Shown piece by piece: positions 21,565 through 31,809 of a stretch of DNA of 64,000 nt (within the stretch, counting starts at the first letter, position 1; every line of letters starts with the position of its first letter). Position numbers and translations under genes: made by a program. Origin of the DNA: Tricholoma matsutake (Eukaryota; Basidiomycota; Agaricomycetes; Agaricales; Tricholomataceae); assembly GCA_026075535.2 (NCBI GenBank), contig AP026545.1:2728001-2792000 (forward strand). The letters run 5' to 3'. Under the pieces are notes generated by a model, which did not search any database, was not told where the DNA came from, and saw only the letters and a program-made list of their open reading frames with translations.

Positions 21565-22309
21565 TGTTAAGGGCAAAGCCTCAACCACTCGATCTAGTTG
21601 ATGTCGTTCAACAAGGTGCTTCCTCGACGAGTCATTTGGCACTAGTCTTACTCGGAGCATCCGACATAAGATAGGTAGTGCACTCTAGCAGGGCTTCTGC
21701 GTAGAGTCGTTCAGGTTCACGCACTAAGGGGCTTCCTTAGTGGTTTCAAGTAAGTTCGTGAGTTGCAAGTTAAGGCTGTAGAATGCCTAGATCTAAACTA
21801 AGGACATCCCTACTACAAGTCGCAGCACTTATACTAGTAGGAAGGTCCTTATCGTCCAATCGGAAAGGTAGATGTGTATCAGGTATGAATAGAAACAATA
21901 AGCCTCATGCCTTGCATGAGGCGTCCGATGTCATGGAGTGCTGCGGCACAGCATGTCAGGAAGCAATAAGAGATAAGCCTCATGCCTAGCATGAGGCGTC
22001 CGATGTCACGGATCCAATGTCAAGGACATGCTGCAGCGCAGCATGTTGATCGTGAGAGTCCAATGTCACGGACCTCATGTCAAGAAGCTGTCATATCACA
22101 GCATGTGTGGGAGTGGGTTCGGGTGCATGGAGTCACCATGCGTCAAGGGTGCCTTCCATGGGAAGGGGATCGAATGCATGCAGTCAGCATGCGTCGTGTG
22201 TGTATCTGATGTCAAGGACATGCCCTAGGCATGAATCCAGGGGTGCCTCCTGTCTGGAGGAGATCATCGGGTGTGTCGGGTTCCATGAGTTACAAGGAAA
22301 ATTGTAACA
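21565..22309 (-). repeat. 5' LTR of C1
   Basis: 745 bp; differs from the 759-bp 3' LTR mainly by loss of one ATCCAATGTCAAGG unit and by CpG-type changes. Outer end flanked by CCTGT. Confidence 0.92.
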
Positions 22310-22314
22310 CCTGT

Positions 22315-22601
22315 GATGAGATGCAAACATCTTTTTCTATCAAATATCATGAAAAATAACAGTAAAAAATGCAGGGGTACTTTTTGATGACATATTGCAG
22401 GAAAACCTGTGAGAAGATGCAACATCTTTTTCAGCAATTTCCTATCAAATATAATGAAAAATATCAATATCCGCGAATAACCACGGGTAACCCGCAAAAA
22501 CCCGTGGTAACACCATACCCCTACCTGTGTGGGGACAGTGTTCATGGGTCTGGGTACAGGTATAAGAAAATATACCCGAGGGTTACCTGTGCCATGCCCT
22601 A
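22315..22601. mobile_element. hAT-like MITE, right part
   Basis: Continuation of 13806-14027 beyond the C1 insertion. Contains two ATGCAACATCTTTTTC-like units and several CCCGTGG/ACCACGGG and CATACCC motifs, and ends GTGCCATGCCCTA before ATCATCAT. Confidence 0.8.
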
Positions 22602-24449
22602 ATCATCATCATCATCATAATTGAAGCCATATGCATAGGGATTTGTGTGGCTCTGTGTGGTTGTAGGTGTTGATGATGAGGATGAGTTCGATAATTCAGA
22701 AGAAGATGGTGAGGGAGACATAGGTGGTGGTGTATGGTGCATTGCCATCGCAGCCTCAAGATTATGTTTAGCTGCTTCTTGAAAAAGGTCATCCAATTCT
22801 TCAGCAGAATCTGATACATCTGCCTCACTCCACTGCTCATCCTTTTCCACCTCTTTAACTTTTTGGCTTTCATCCTCATCCCATCCAATTCCCCAGAGTG
22901 CACAAAGATGATGCTGTAAAACACCCTCAAGCCAGTTATGCATAAAACCTAGTACAACATGTTTGACTGGATCCCAATATGGAAGATTATGCAGTGGAGT
23001 CCATCACACACCAGTTGTCTTTTGCAGAGCATTTTGACCAGCTTTGGTTGTCTGATGCAACCATGCCTCTGCCTGTGCTCACACCTGTGCACCATTATGG
23101 AGTTCCCAAGATTGAATATTGAGATCCTCTAGCTAATCACTGGTGCAGAGGCAGAAAGAACAGAACATTGTAGCACCATGTCCCAAAAAGCCAGTAGCCT
23201 TGCAACTTCCCTCAAGACCAGCAATCACAGGTGCAATTTTTGCTTTCACAGAGATGCCATCAGGATGTCTAGATGTTGGCAAATTTTGGCCTGGTGCAGC
23301 ACCATACTTGGCAACAGATTTAATAACAGGTTCAAGCAGACAAGAGATGGCTGTGGGGTCAGGAAGATGTGGAGGAGGTGTGAGACCAACAATAAATGTA
23401 TTCTCAAATTGATACCAAAGATGAAAAGGTAAGTTCAAGCAATAAAGCAGGATTGCTCCACAAGACACTTTTTTTGCCTATATATAAAATAAGCTGTGTC
23501 ATAGTCTATGCAGAATTTGTTAATAACTTACCAGCAATCTTATTGGTATAAGGATTGAACCAATCAATATAGATTCCAAATATTAAATGATAAGGAGACT
23601 GTAGAAAACCCTGCAAGTCATCCCAAGCAGGACTATCCTGGATATCATTCATAGTGGCACCAAAGGTAGCTGGTATATGGTTTCTGTGGTGGTTGAAAGC
23701 CTCATGAAGGCTGTCTTCAATGACCTTGGAAGATAAAAAGAACTGAAGCCAAGAATCAAAGGATTGTGTAGTGTATAGATGACATGGGACCCATTTAGGC
23801 CCATTTGGAGTATTCTGAGTTGTCCAGAGTTTTGTGTTACAAGATTGTGATCTTGGGGATGCCTTCCACTGACATTGCCAAGGAATAGGATGAGAAAAGA
23901 GGGAAAAGCACTTGGGGCAGCATGCTGTCCAAATGATTTCTGGCTCTGAGCAGTGAAGCCAATATGCTGTATGGACATCATGAGGAAGTTTGATGTTTGG
24001 AAGCTTGACATTGAGTCCAGATGATGAAAGAGCAACCTTGACAATAGAGAGAGTCACATAAATAATAAGTTGAAGTCCTTGTAGAATTTTGTTGGTGATA
24101 GAATGACTCACACCAGCTCTATTGTGGAGCCAGATGACAAGGAGGCAGATCATCTTTGTGATACGTACTGTAGAAAAGTTGATATCTGCATAGTTACTAT
24201 TAGTCTTGATCTAACAATAACAATGTAGCACTTACCTGTGGGAGAATTAGAAGCTCTAGAATGTTTTGGTGATGGGCTTGGGGATGATGATTGCCGCTTC
24301 CCCTTTGCCAGTTGTGAAACAGGCCATTTATCCTGTTTCTCATGCTTCAAACAGGTAGAACCATCAACATACTGTCCTGGCTGTTCAAGACCATTGATGA
24401 AGATGGTTTTTGTGCTACAAATTGTGCAGTTACATATGACTGGAGGCAT
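22602..24449 (-). pseudogene. 5' half of the transposase-like gene
   Basis: ATG at 24447-24449. N-terminal motif CNCTICSTK and GLEQPGQYVDGSTCLKHE, then a Ser/Pro-rich stretch. Intron 24168-24235 (GTAAGT...CTACAG). Next a helix-rich part, then SSGLNVKLPNIKLPHDV, CCPKCFSLFSHPIP, NIQDSPAWDD-like and FGIYIDWFNPYTNKIAG. Intron 23478-23531 (GTAAGT...TATAG) joins in phase to KKVSCGAILLYCLNLP, then HPDGISVKAKIAPVIAGLEG, CSFCLC, TGA, LPYWDPVKHVVLGFMHNWLEG, and an acidic tail ending in an Asp run at 22602. Likely a DNA transposase of a mushroom-specific type; three or more TGA stops. Terminal repeats of this transposon were not found. Confidence 0.7.
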
Positions 24450-24707
24450 GGTAAACTTGGTGAAGCCTCAGTGAAGGAAAAAGAGGGGAAAGAATGACAG
24501 CTGTTTTGGACCATTTTAATAGAAACATCAAAATTGGTTGCTATTGTAACTGATGTACATCCTCTAACCATCCCATGCAACAGTCTGATGCCTGTCACCA
24601 TAGTCACTATCATGAACCTATTGATTTAAACAGATATTTATTTGTAAAAGGAAGCATCAATCCAAGTGCTCAATTTGGTAGGATTATGTAATAAGGTGCA
24701 AGCTCCA
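24450..24707. other. Upstream region of the transposase-like gene
   Basis: No gene seen. AT-rich with ATATTTATTTG near 24629, a weak TATA-like candidate on the minus strand. Nothing else supported. Confidence 0.3.
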
Positions 24708-24759
24708 GTCAACCATGAGTCAACCGTAAGTCAACTACGAGTCAACCATGAGTCAACTG
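24708..24759. repeat. Tandem AGTCAAC repeat with TGAGTCA sites
   Basis: Five units of 10-12 bp based on AGTCAACCATG. Two junctions form TGAGTCA and others TAAGTCA and CGAGTCA. TGAGTCA is the core of the site bound by Gcn4/AP-1-type bZIP proteins. It lies about 260-310 bp upstream of the transposase-like ATG; a regulatory role is a guess. Confidence 0.5.
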
Positions 24760-25461
24760 CCTCAGAACTTGCCCGTTGTGTAAGTTGTTTTGTTTGGATG
24801 ACTTTCCAGCATTTTATGGTGCTATTATTAGGGAATGAGAATGTCAATCCCTGCACCATCACTACCATAGTTTGTGGGGGCTCAAGTAGGGTACTAGAAC
24901 ATGTTTTAATGCCCAACATCACTTGTCCAGTTGGGCCATGGCTATGCCTGGCATGAATGAGTCCTCACTTCATGGACTTTCTTTTCTTTAGTCTGCAATT
25001 ATTTTCAACTGACTCCCATCGTGCCACTGAAAAGATGCATAGGATACCAAGACAAACAGGAAGGCAAGGCTCAAACAAAGTTAAGTAGGATGGAATTGGA
25101 CGAAAGATGAAATGAGCCATGAAAACACCTTCCTGTCTTCTTAGATTAGTCTTTAGAAAAACTCACCTATCCCAATTGTATGCACTATTTTTGGCTACCA
25201 AGATTGATGATGACATAAGCAGCAAATAAACTCGTTTAGTTACCGGAGATGACGTCTATGCTTTTCGGACCTCCTGGTCGATCAGCATTAATTGGTGTTC
25301 TCGTAAAATCTTTGTAGTATCACCTTGACTTCAGATGTTGAATTTTAACCTATTCCTTAACTCAAAAATTTTTTAAAGTGCCCTGAACAGCCAAGCTCTA
25401 CAAGGACAGCCCATTTGACCAGGATTATGCTTCCTGAGACAATAAAACTACCATGGAACAG
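24760..25461. other. Gene-free left flank of element E
   Basis: No recognisable gene or repeat. It would have been continuous with 60258 onward before E inserted, since ACAG occurs at 25458-25461 and 60254-60257. Confidence 0.4.
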
Positions 25462-26592
25462 TGATGATACTTGACCAGGAAACCCAAACAAAACCCACAA
25501 TAAGGGCTTGAATGGTATATAATGCTAGTTAGAGGAAGGTTGCAAGGTGGTACTAAATATCACCGCTGTTACCCAAAGCTATGAAAATGACTCTAGAGGG
25601 TGTCTGATGAAGTTCAATGAGGTTCGAGAGTATTCAAAGTGCTACAAAGGTGTTCGAGAGAAGTTCAATAAAGATTGAACATGTACAAAGTGCTGCGACG
25701 ATGTTCGAGGGAAGTTCAATGAAATTCAGGAGTGTACGAAGAGGTGCGATGATGTTCAAAGAAGTTCGAAGAGGTGCAAGGATGTTCAAAGAAGTTCGAA
25801 GGGCTTTATAGAAGATGAGGATGTTTTCGACAATGGCTGAGGATAGACTATAGGGATGTAGAAAGGCATCAAGAGGGGATAGACAATATGCGATAGTTTT
25901 GAGAAGCTAGTACGAGGAGTTCAAGGAAATTTGGTGTAAAACACTGAACTTCAAGACTAAGTCAAGACACTTGGACTCAAGAGAATGGCTCTTAAATCAG
26001 ATGATTGGTGTGAGAGGACAATGTATTCTGTTCTTCTAAGTAGCTAGTACAAGGCTATATATGTTTGGGAGAAGTGATACTAAAAAGGAAATAAAACATG
26101 AGGAATACATGAGGCAAGATATAAAACAATAGAGAATCTTTGAAAATCATAGAATAAATGAAAGAAGATGAGAAGGGAAATGTATAGAATCATGATTTAT
26201 CATGGGTACCTGTCCCCATTGATCCAATATATCATCAAGATGTCAAAGTGCCACAATCGCATCCTAAAATCCCATTGTTGTGTCTCCTTGTGTCCAGTGG
26301 TGCTCAATATGCAATGCACTAACTCTTACAAGGTGTGCTGCATGTATCTGAAGGGCAGTGCAATAGGTGTATGGCGGCCGAAGGCATTCAAAGTGCTGCA
26401 AAGTTATTTGAAGTCATTCAAAGTTGTTCGAGATCGTTCAAAGCCATTCGAGATCGTTCAAAATTGTTCAAAATTGTTTGAAGTAGTTTCGGAGTGGTGT
26501 TGTGGGGTTCATAGGGGTTGGGAGCATGCATGTTGATGTGTCGATGCCTCTGGAGATGTTCCCAGAGCTTAGAGCGCACAGTGGACCTATCA
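25462..26592 (-). repeat. 3' LTR of E
   Basis: 1131 bp. Rich in TTCGAA/TTCAAA-type words: three 30-bp units (GAGGTGYGATGATGTTYRAAG-like) at about 25740-25805 and a run of GTTCGAGATCGTTCAAAG units at 26395-26485. Differences from the 5' LTR are mostly CG against TG or CA. A purine tract (GTGAGGGGGAGGA) precedes it on the element strand. Confidence 0.88.
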
Positions 26593-26740
26593 TCCTCCCC
26601 CTCACTGAAATCCTGACTGTCCCAGTCAGCCGATTGGAGTCACGTGCGACCTGCATGATCATGTTGAAATTGTAAACAAAACTCAAAAAACTTCTCGTTC
26701 TGCTTTGTCACCTCTTAAACCTTTGACACTATATCTCATC

Positions 26741-28023
26741 ATGTCTCTTCTCGCCGAACTCAACACCGAAGTCCTCAAATATGCCAAATCGATGCCCAAT
26801 TGTGGTGTTGCTGAAGACCTCGACTTTGAAGTGTGGGGGAAAGGTTTTTGTGAGAAGATGGTAAGTTTCTGATTCCCATTTCATATTTGGATTCTAATAT
26901 GATATGTTCAGGTGGAATACGACGAACTGGGGGACAATTTGGGTGAAGAGCATGACTTGACTAGGCAACAGGTCATCAAAGAGGTTTTTGAGCTGTTCAA
27001 ACTGATGGCTCGATGCGAATGGCTTTTGTGGGGTGGGGACTTCTTGTTTGCAGATCTGAGTGAGCAGGTAGAGCGAGAGCAAAGGGAAGATGAAGCAAGA
27101 TGAGTTCGGGAGGAGGAGGAGGCTCACAGGGTGGAGGAAGATGCGAAGAAGGCAAAGATCGAGGCTTGGAGGGGGGCATTAGGAGACGCTCGAAATGCAG
27201 CTCTTGCTGCATTTTGTGCTAAAACTTTGTCAAAGGAGGAACTACAGCAATGAAACATGGAGCTCACAGTGGAAGTGCAAGCGATCGAGAAGCTAGAGGC
27301 TGGAGAGGAGGACGAGGAAGAAGATTTGGGAGGGTTGCCAATAATCAGGATTGGGAAGCGGAAGGCAGTGGAGATTGAGGGAGGCGAGGATGAGGAGGAC
27401 AAGGTAGAGAGCAAGTGGAGGAGGTTCACTGAGGGCAGACTTCTCAACTTCGAAGACCCAGTCAGTTTTTTTGTTTGGCTTCAATGTTTTTTCTGATTGC
27501 TAACAATGTCGTAGTGTGATCGATGTGCTAGGATGATATCCCAGCCATCATGCATTGTCAAGGAGGGAGCCCCAAAGTGCACAAAGTGCACTCAGGCAGC
27601 ACAGGGGTGCTACTGAGAAGGGGTCTTGAGGCAGGGACTTTACAAAGGCAAAGCGGGAAGATTTGGGGTTGCAGAACCAGATTTGCACCCAAAACCAGGT
27701 ATGAAACTTATTCAATATAATTTTGTAGTGTATGCTAACCTATTTTTGGATCGAAAGTGCCTTGGATTCGTGTATTAGGCCCCATCGCTGACATCGAACT
27801 GGTCACAGGCCCTTCAAGACCATTGAAAGAGAAAAAGAGGTTGTCAAAGGGAAAGGCAAAGGCAAAAATGAAAGTATCAGGTGGTTTTGAAGAGAGTGAG
27901 GATGTCGATGAGGAAGTCGTGACTTGTCATCGATTCCTGGCGATGAGGTTGGCGGAGTTGAAGGTCGAGATGGAGGTCTTGTGTAGGCAGATAGAAGTGG
28001 TGGAGGAGATGTTGGAAGAGTAG
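26741..28023 (+). pseudogene. Antisense intron-containing gene of element E: coiled coil plus Cys cluster
   Basis: Opposite strand to E's pol, between integrase and 3' LTR. Exons 26741-26860, 26912-27460, 27515-27698 and 27758-28023, joined in phase by three GT...AG introns of 51, 54 and 59 bp. Start MSLLAELNTEVLKYAKSM. Exon 2 is a charged helix (EQVEREQREDEAR, REEEEAHRVEEDAKKAK) then acidic and basic stretches. Exon 3 opens with CDRCARM, C, then KCTKCTQAAQGCY: C-x2-C-x7-C ... C-x2-C-x6-C, resembling but not identical to Zn2Cys6 clusters. Exon 4 has a Lys-rich run (KGKAKAKMK) and a final helix. Three in-frame TGAs (27101, 27252 and 27614 approximately) make this copy dead. Function unknown; a DNA-binding or Gag-like role is conjecture. 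Confidence 0.7.
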
Positions 28024-28390
28024 AAGATTTTTGTTGTTCTTTCTGTTTTATAATTTTGATTTTTTTGTGAGTCGCGATAAGAAAAGTAAGAAAGAAAAGA
28101 AAGAAGAAAGAGAAAAAAAGGAATAAGGGAAAGGCTCAGTAGATCATCATGGCCGAAAAACCCTTTTGGAGTTTGCGCGACCACGCTATAAATATCGCGA
28201 CTTGTATTGTACACTAAAACAAATCAAGGTCATAGGTAAGTGATCATGAACAAAGAGAAAGGGATAATTATTTGTCTTTGAAGTCCGGAAGGTCTTTGGG
28301 AATATCTTTGTTGATGTTTGAAGTGTTCCAAAGTTTTTCGAGACGTTTGGAGTCGATATCAAGGAAGTTCAGCGGCAGGGGAATTGATTT

Positions 28391-29868
28391 TCATGCAAAA
28401 TAGGGCAGGAGCCAGAAGGCTGCGACCAGTCGATGAAATACTGATCCATCGAGTTCACAGATGATGTAGGCTCCTCCATAGTTTCGATCAATGACGATGA
28501 GGGGTCCTAAATATCGAGGTCGCATCTTGTGATTGAGAGATTTCTCGATTTGCGTGTTGCGAAGTAGGACCAGGTCGCCTTTTTCAAAGTCATAGTCATG
28601 CATTGTTTGTTTGTGATTGAGTTTGAAACATTTTGCAGCTTCGAGTCGAGCAGTATAGACTTTCGAATAAGGTCGGATGATCGTTTCTGTAGTGCTATTG
28701 CTCTTCGAGCGATGAGATTGGTTGTTGATAAGATAGAATCGGGAGGGGGTTGCAAATATGTTGCTTTGGAGATGTCGAGTGGGATTAGGGGATGTGATCC
28801 TGTAATTGTGAAGTAAGGAGAGCAACCCATGCGTCTACGAACTGTAACTTGTTCTGCCCAAAACACTGAGTGTGCTCCAGCTGACTATTTGCTCTGGTCT
28901 CCATCGACTGCTTTGAATAACAATTGTCAAATATCAAAGTGAGCTTGTTCAACAATTCTGTTTGCACAAGAGTTGTAGCCGCTAATTCGAATGTGGTTAA
29001 TATGATATCGTTTTGCAAGGTACTCCAATGCTGCGATGAATGCTGATCCATTATTGCTCACGATTTCATATAGTGAACCCCATCTACAAATGATATCTTC
29101 AAAGATCCAGTCCCTGAGGGTTGTGGCATTTTCTCGTCAAAGGTTTCGCCACTCAGGATAAGTCGTTAGTGAACATCAACCTTGTACGATATACTTGAAT
29201 CCACTCGAGGGAGGCATTTGCATGGTATCGATGTAGACTTTGCCGAATAAAGGTGCGGGTGTGGCGATGGTAGGTGAGATAAGGAGATTTCAAGTTTGTT
29301 GTACCTGGCACAGGTGGCAAGTGCAAATATACCATGCGATGTCTGCTTTCATGTTAGGCCACCAGAATCGTAGGGAAATAATGGCTTTCGTCACAAAGAC
29401 CATTTTGTGTCCAATATCATTGTGAGCTGCACAAATAATTTCAAGATGATGTTTGGGAATTGTGATGATTTCATGAGCTCCATGCGAGTCCTTCCTCCAA
29501 AGTTTACTGCAATCTAAGAAGAATTTGGTGCAATATCAAATGAAGGTAGCATATTTGGAATCTGATAAATCTGGAGGTCGTACCAAATCCTCTCACCATT
29601 TTCAAACACAAATTAATCTTTCATCTTCCTTTTTCACATTGTTTATTTGTGGGACATTGTCATAGGTCAGATCCTCCCCCTTACTGAGATCTGAGGAGAG
29701 GGAGAGTGTCAAAACTCAATAGGAAGTGAAGGGTCGAGTTGTAATGGGATTGATTTGGTGTACAAAACCATGAAGATGGTCAATCCAGTGTCTGAAATTG
29801 TTTTTGCTATCGAACTGGTCATCTTTATCTTGTGGAGGATGTCTCGAAAGTCCATCTGGACCATGATG
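28391..29868 (-). pseudogene. Element E: end of RNase H, and integrase
   Basis: Continues from 38093 across C2. After GPDGLSRH (end of RNase H) comes the integrase: zinc part HHLEIICAAHNDIGHK...CTCHLCQ (about 29315-29440), core with VYIDTMQMPP (Asp 1), IVSNNGSAF where the second catalytic Asp should be (Asp changed to Asn), and RIVEQAH (Glu), then [17 protein letters not shown] and the C-terminal domain with [19 protein letters not shown] and ending LPYFA at 28391. No chromodomain seen. Several TGA/TAG stops and at least one frameshift (about 28600-28800). Confidence 0.85.
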
Positions 29869-30627
29869 TGTTAAGGGCAAAGCCTCAACCACTCGATCTA
29901 GTCAATGTTGTTGATGAGGTGCTTCCTCGACAAGTCGTTTGGCACTAGTCTTACTCGGAGCGTCTGATGTAAGAGAGATAGTGCACTCTAGCAGGCCTTC
30001 TGCGTAGAGTCGTTCAGGTTCATGCACTAAGGGGCTTCCTTAGTGGTTTCGAGTAAGTTCGCGAGTTCACAAGTTAAGGCTGTAGATTGCCTAGATCTAA
30101 ACTAAGGACATCCCTACTACAAATTGCAGTACTTATACTACGAGGGAGGTCCTTATTGTCCAATCGGAAAGATAGATGCATATCAAGTAAGAATAGAAAC
30201 AATAGGCCTCATGCCTTGCATGAGGTGTCCGATGTCACAGAGTGCTGCGGCACAGCATGTCAGGAAACAATAAGAGATAAGCCTCATGCCTAGCATGAGG
30301 CATCTGATGTCATGGATCCAATGTCAAGGATCCAATGTCAAGGACATGCTGCGGCACAGCATGTCGATCGTGAGAGTCCGACGTCACGGACCTCATGTCA
30401 AGAAGCTGTTGTATCACAGCATGTGTGGGAGTGGGTTCGGGTGCATGGAGTCACCATGCGTCAAGGGTGCCTTCCATGGGAAGGGGATCGAATGCATACA
30501 GTCGGCATGCATTGTGTGTGTGTCTGGTGCCAAGGACATGCTCTAGGCATGAATCAAGGGGTGCCTCCTGTCTGGAGAGGATCGTTGGGTGCGTCGGGTT
30601 CCATGAGTTACAAGGAAAATTGTAACA
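29869..30627 (-). repeat. 3' LTR of C2
   Basis: 759 bp, TGTTACAATTTTCC...CCTTAACA on the element strand, with the CCTCATGC..GCATGAGG hairpins at about 30207-30300. Confidence 0.92.
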
Positions 30628-30996
30628 TTACCCCCTCGCTATTGTCGAAAGTTCCACACTTTGACCTAAATCTTCATCTCTCCTTCGTGGTCTGATCAGG
30701 CGTGGTCTGGATATGTGGGTAGGTCGGGGTCGAGGGGTACGATGGAGGAATAATTCATGTCCGAACTTGGACCATGATCGGGTTCTTCTGGTTCGTGCTG
30801 CTCTAGGTAGCGGTGTCAAGGAGTCAGTAGTATTGTTGAAAGGGGGGTGTTGCAGGATGGCAAATTCAACACCTGTAATCGGGGGTTTGGGTTCTTTTCG
30901 GAAGATGGCGTAGAGGCAGAATGCGAAGGTTAGGGCTGCCGCTGCAGCCAGGGTCGTGCCAACGATGATGGTGAGGATCGTAATCCCTGTGAGCAT
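30628..30996 (-). CDS. C2 ORF4: small single-pass membrane protein next to the 3' LTR
   Basis: 122 codons, open, starting MLTGITILTIIVG. Predicted as one transmembrane helix at residues about 4-32, then PPFNNTTDS and an Arg-rich tail. Terminal ARG-stop is encoded by the purine tract that should prime plus-strand synthesis, so the gene runs to the LTR edge. About 12 residue differences from the C1 copy, none a stop, although gag and pol of both copies carry many. The neighbouring ORF3 ends 39 bp upstream. Could be an env-position membrane factor or a remnant of a captured gene. Role unknown. Confidence 0.72.
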   Translation of the reverse strand: MLTGITILTIIVGTTLAAAAALTFAFCLYAIFRKEPKPPITGVEFAILQHPPFNNTTDSLTPLPRAARTRRTRSWSKFGHELFLHRTPRPRPTHISRPRLIRPRRRDEDLGQSVELSTIARG

Positions 30997-31035
30997 GGGT
31001 CTGTCTTGTCATGCCATCATCTTGAGCTCTGCCTT

Positions 31036-31761
31036 TTAAATCCTTCCATATGGCTCCCCTGTCATGTTTCCCATCGCATCGTCATCAAAATCATTGTATC
31101 CAGAGTTAAAGAAGAGCCGCTGTCTGTGTTCGGCTTCTCTTTGATCAGTCTCTCGATCTTTCCGAGGTTTCTCTGGGCAGTTCATCCTATAGTGTCCGGG
31201 GCCTCGCTGTTTGCAATACTTGCAAACGTATCGTTGGCAAATCAGGCGGAAGTGGCCTATCTGTTGGCAGATGAAACATCTAGCATGTCTCATGTGTAGG
31301 GGAGACCAAGGCGGTTGGGTGGTCTTCGGTTCAGGTTCAGGGGTGGTCAGATCAATTATTTCGGGTGCCCTAGGCACAATCTTCGGGTTCTTCATAGAAC
31401 AGGAGGAGCCTCCAGAGGGAGCTCGTCGTTTGTCTCTGTTGCTCTGCTCGCTGAATGGTGAGAGCGAGGTCGGTGGTCGTCTGTGTCGACCTAAAGGGGT
31501 GTGAGGTCTCTCCTCAGCTGTTCTCAGTCTGTCTGACTGCGATGCAATCATTTCCTGGATCGTTTGCTCGATCCCCAGGGTGTCTGCATCGTTCATTGCT
31601 TCTTCTAGATTTCGTTCCATCTGTTCAATAGTGCTCGCATAGTAGAAGCACATCCTGGCTAGATGGTATTTCGGTGGATCGTGGGCGAGGTGAACGTGAA
31701 GGGCGTCAGCGTTCAATCAGTTTCGTAGGTATTCTCGGGTAAATCGTCGTTCAGCAGGCAT
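31036..31761 (-). CDS. C2 ORF3: double zinc-knuckle protein downstream of pol
   Basis: From ATG 31759-31761 (MPAERRFTREYLRN) 241 codons with one TGA at codon 15 (context suggests Trp originally; C1 has the same stop); after it, 226 codons are open. Features by residue: helix with Leu/Glu about 45-75; Arg/Pro/Ser-rich middle; EIIDLTTPEPEP at about 134-145, which looks like a SUMO-interaction motif followed by acidic residues; CFICQQIGHFRLIC (C-x2-C-x4-H-x4-C) at about 162-175; CKYCKQRGPGHYRMNC (C-x2-C-x6-H-x4-C) at about 180-195. It starts 48 bp after the chromodomain stop, on the same strand as pol. Resembles a nucleocapsid-type RNA binder but Gag has its own knuckle. Function unknown. Confidence 0.65.
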
Positions 31762-31809
31762 ATTGCAGAGTGTTGTTGTGGGAAGAGAGGGGGGGTTTTT
31801 GGGTTTCCA

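Larger units (their letters stand above)
14028..22309 (-). mobile_element. Ty3/gypsy chromovirus C1, complete but decayed
   Basis: LTRs at 14028-14786 and 21565-22309 (TGTTACAATTTTCC...CCTTAACA on the element strand), target duplication CCTGT at 14023-14027 and 22310-22314. It lies inside the hAT-like MITE and is therefore the youngest layer of a three-level nest. Gene order on the minus strand: gag, pol with chromodomain, ORF3 (zinc knuckles), ORF4 (membrane), 3' LTR. Gag and pol have many stops; ORF4 is open. Confidence 0.93.

Noticed and set aside
25740..25805. CRISPR-like spaced repeats in the E LTR
   Set aside because: Short contiguous minisatellite units without unique spacers, inside an LTR of a eukaryotic retroelement.
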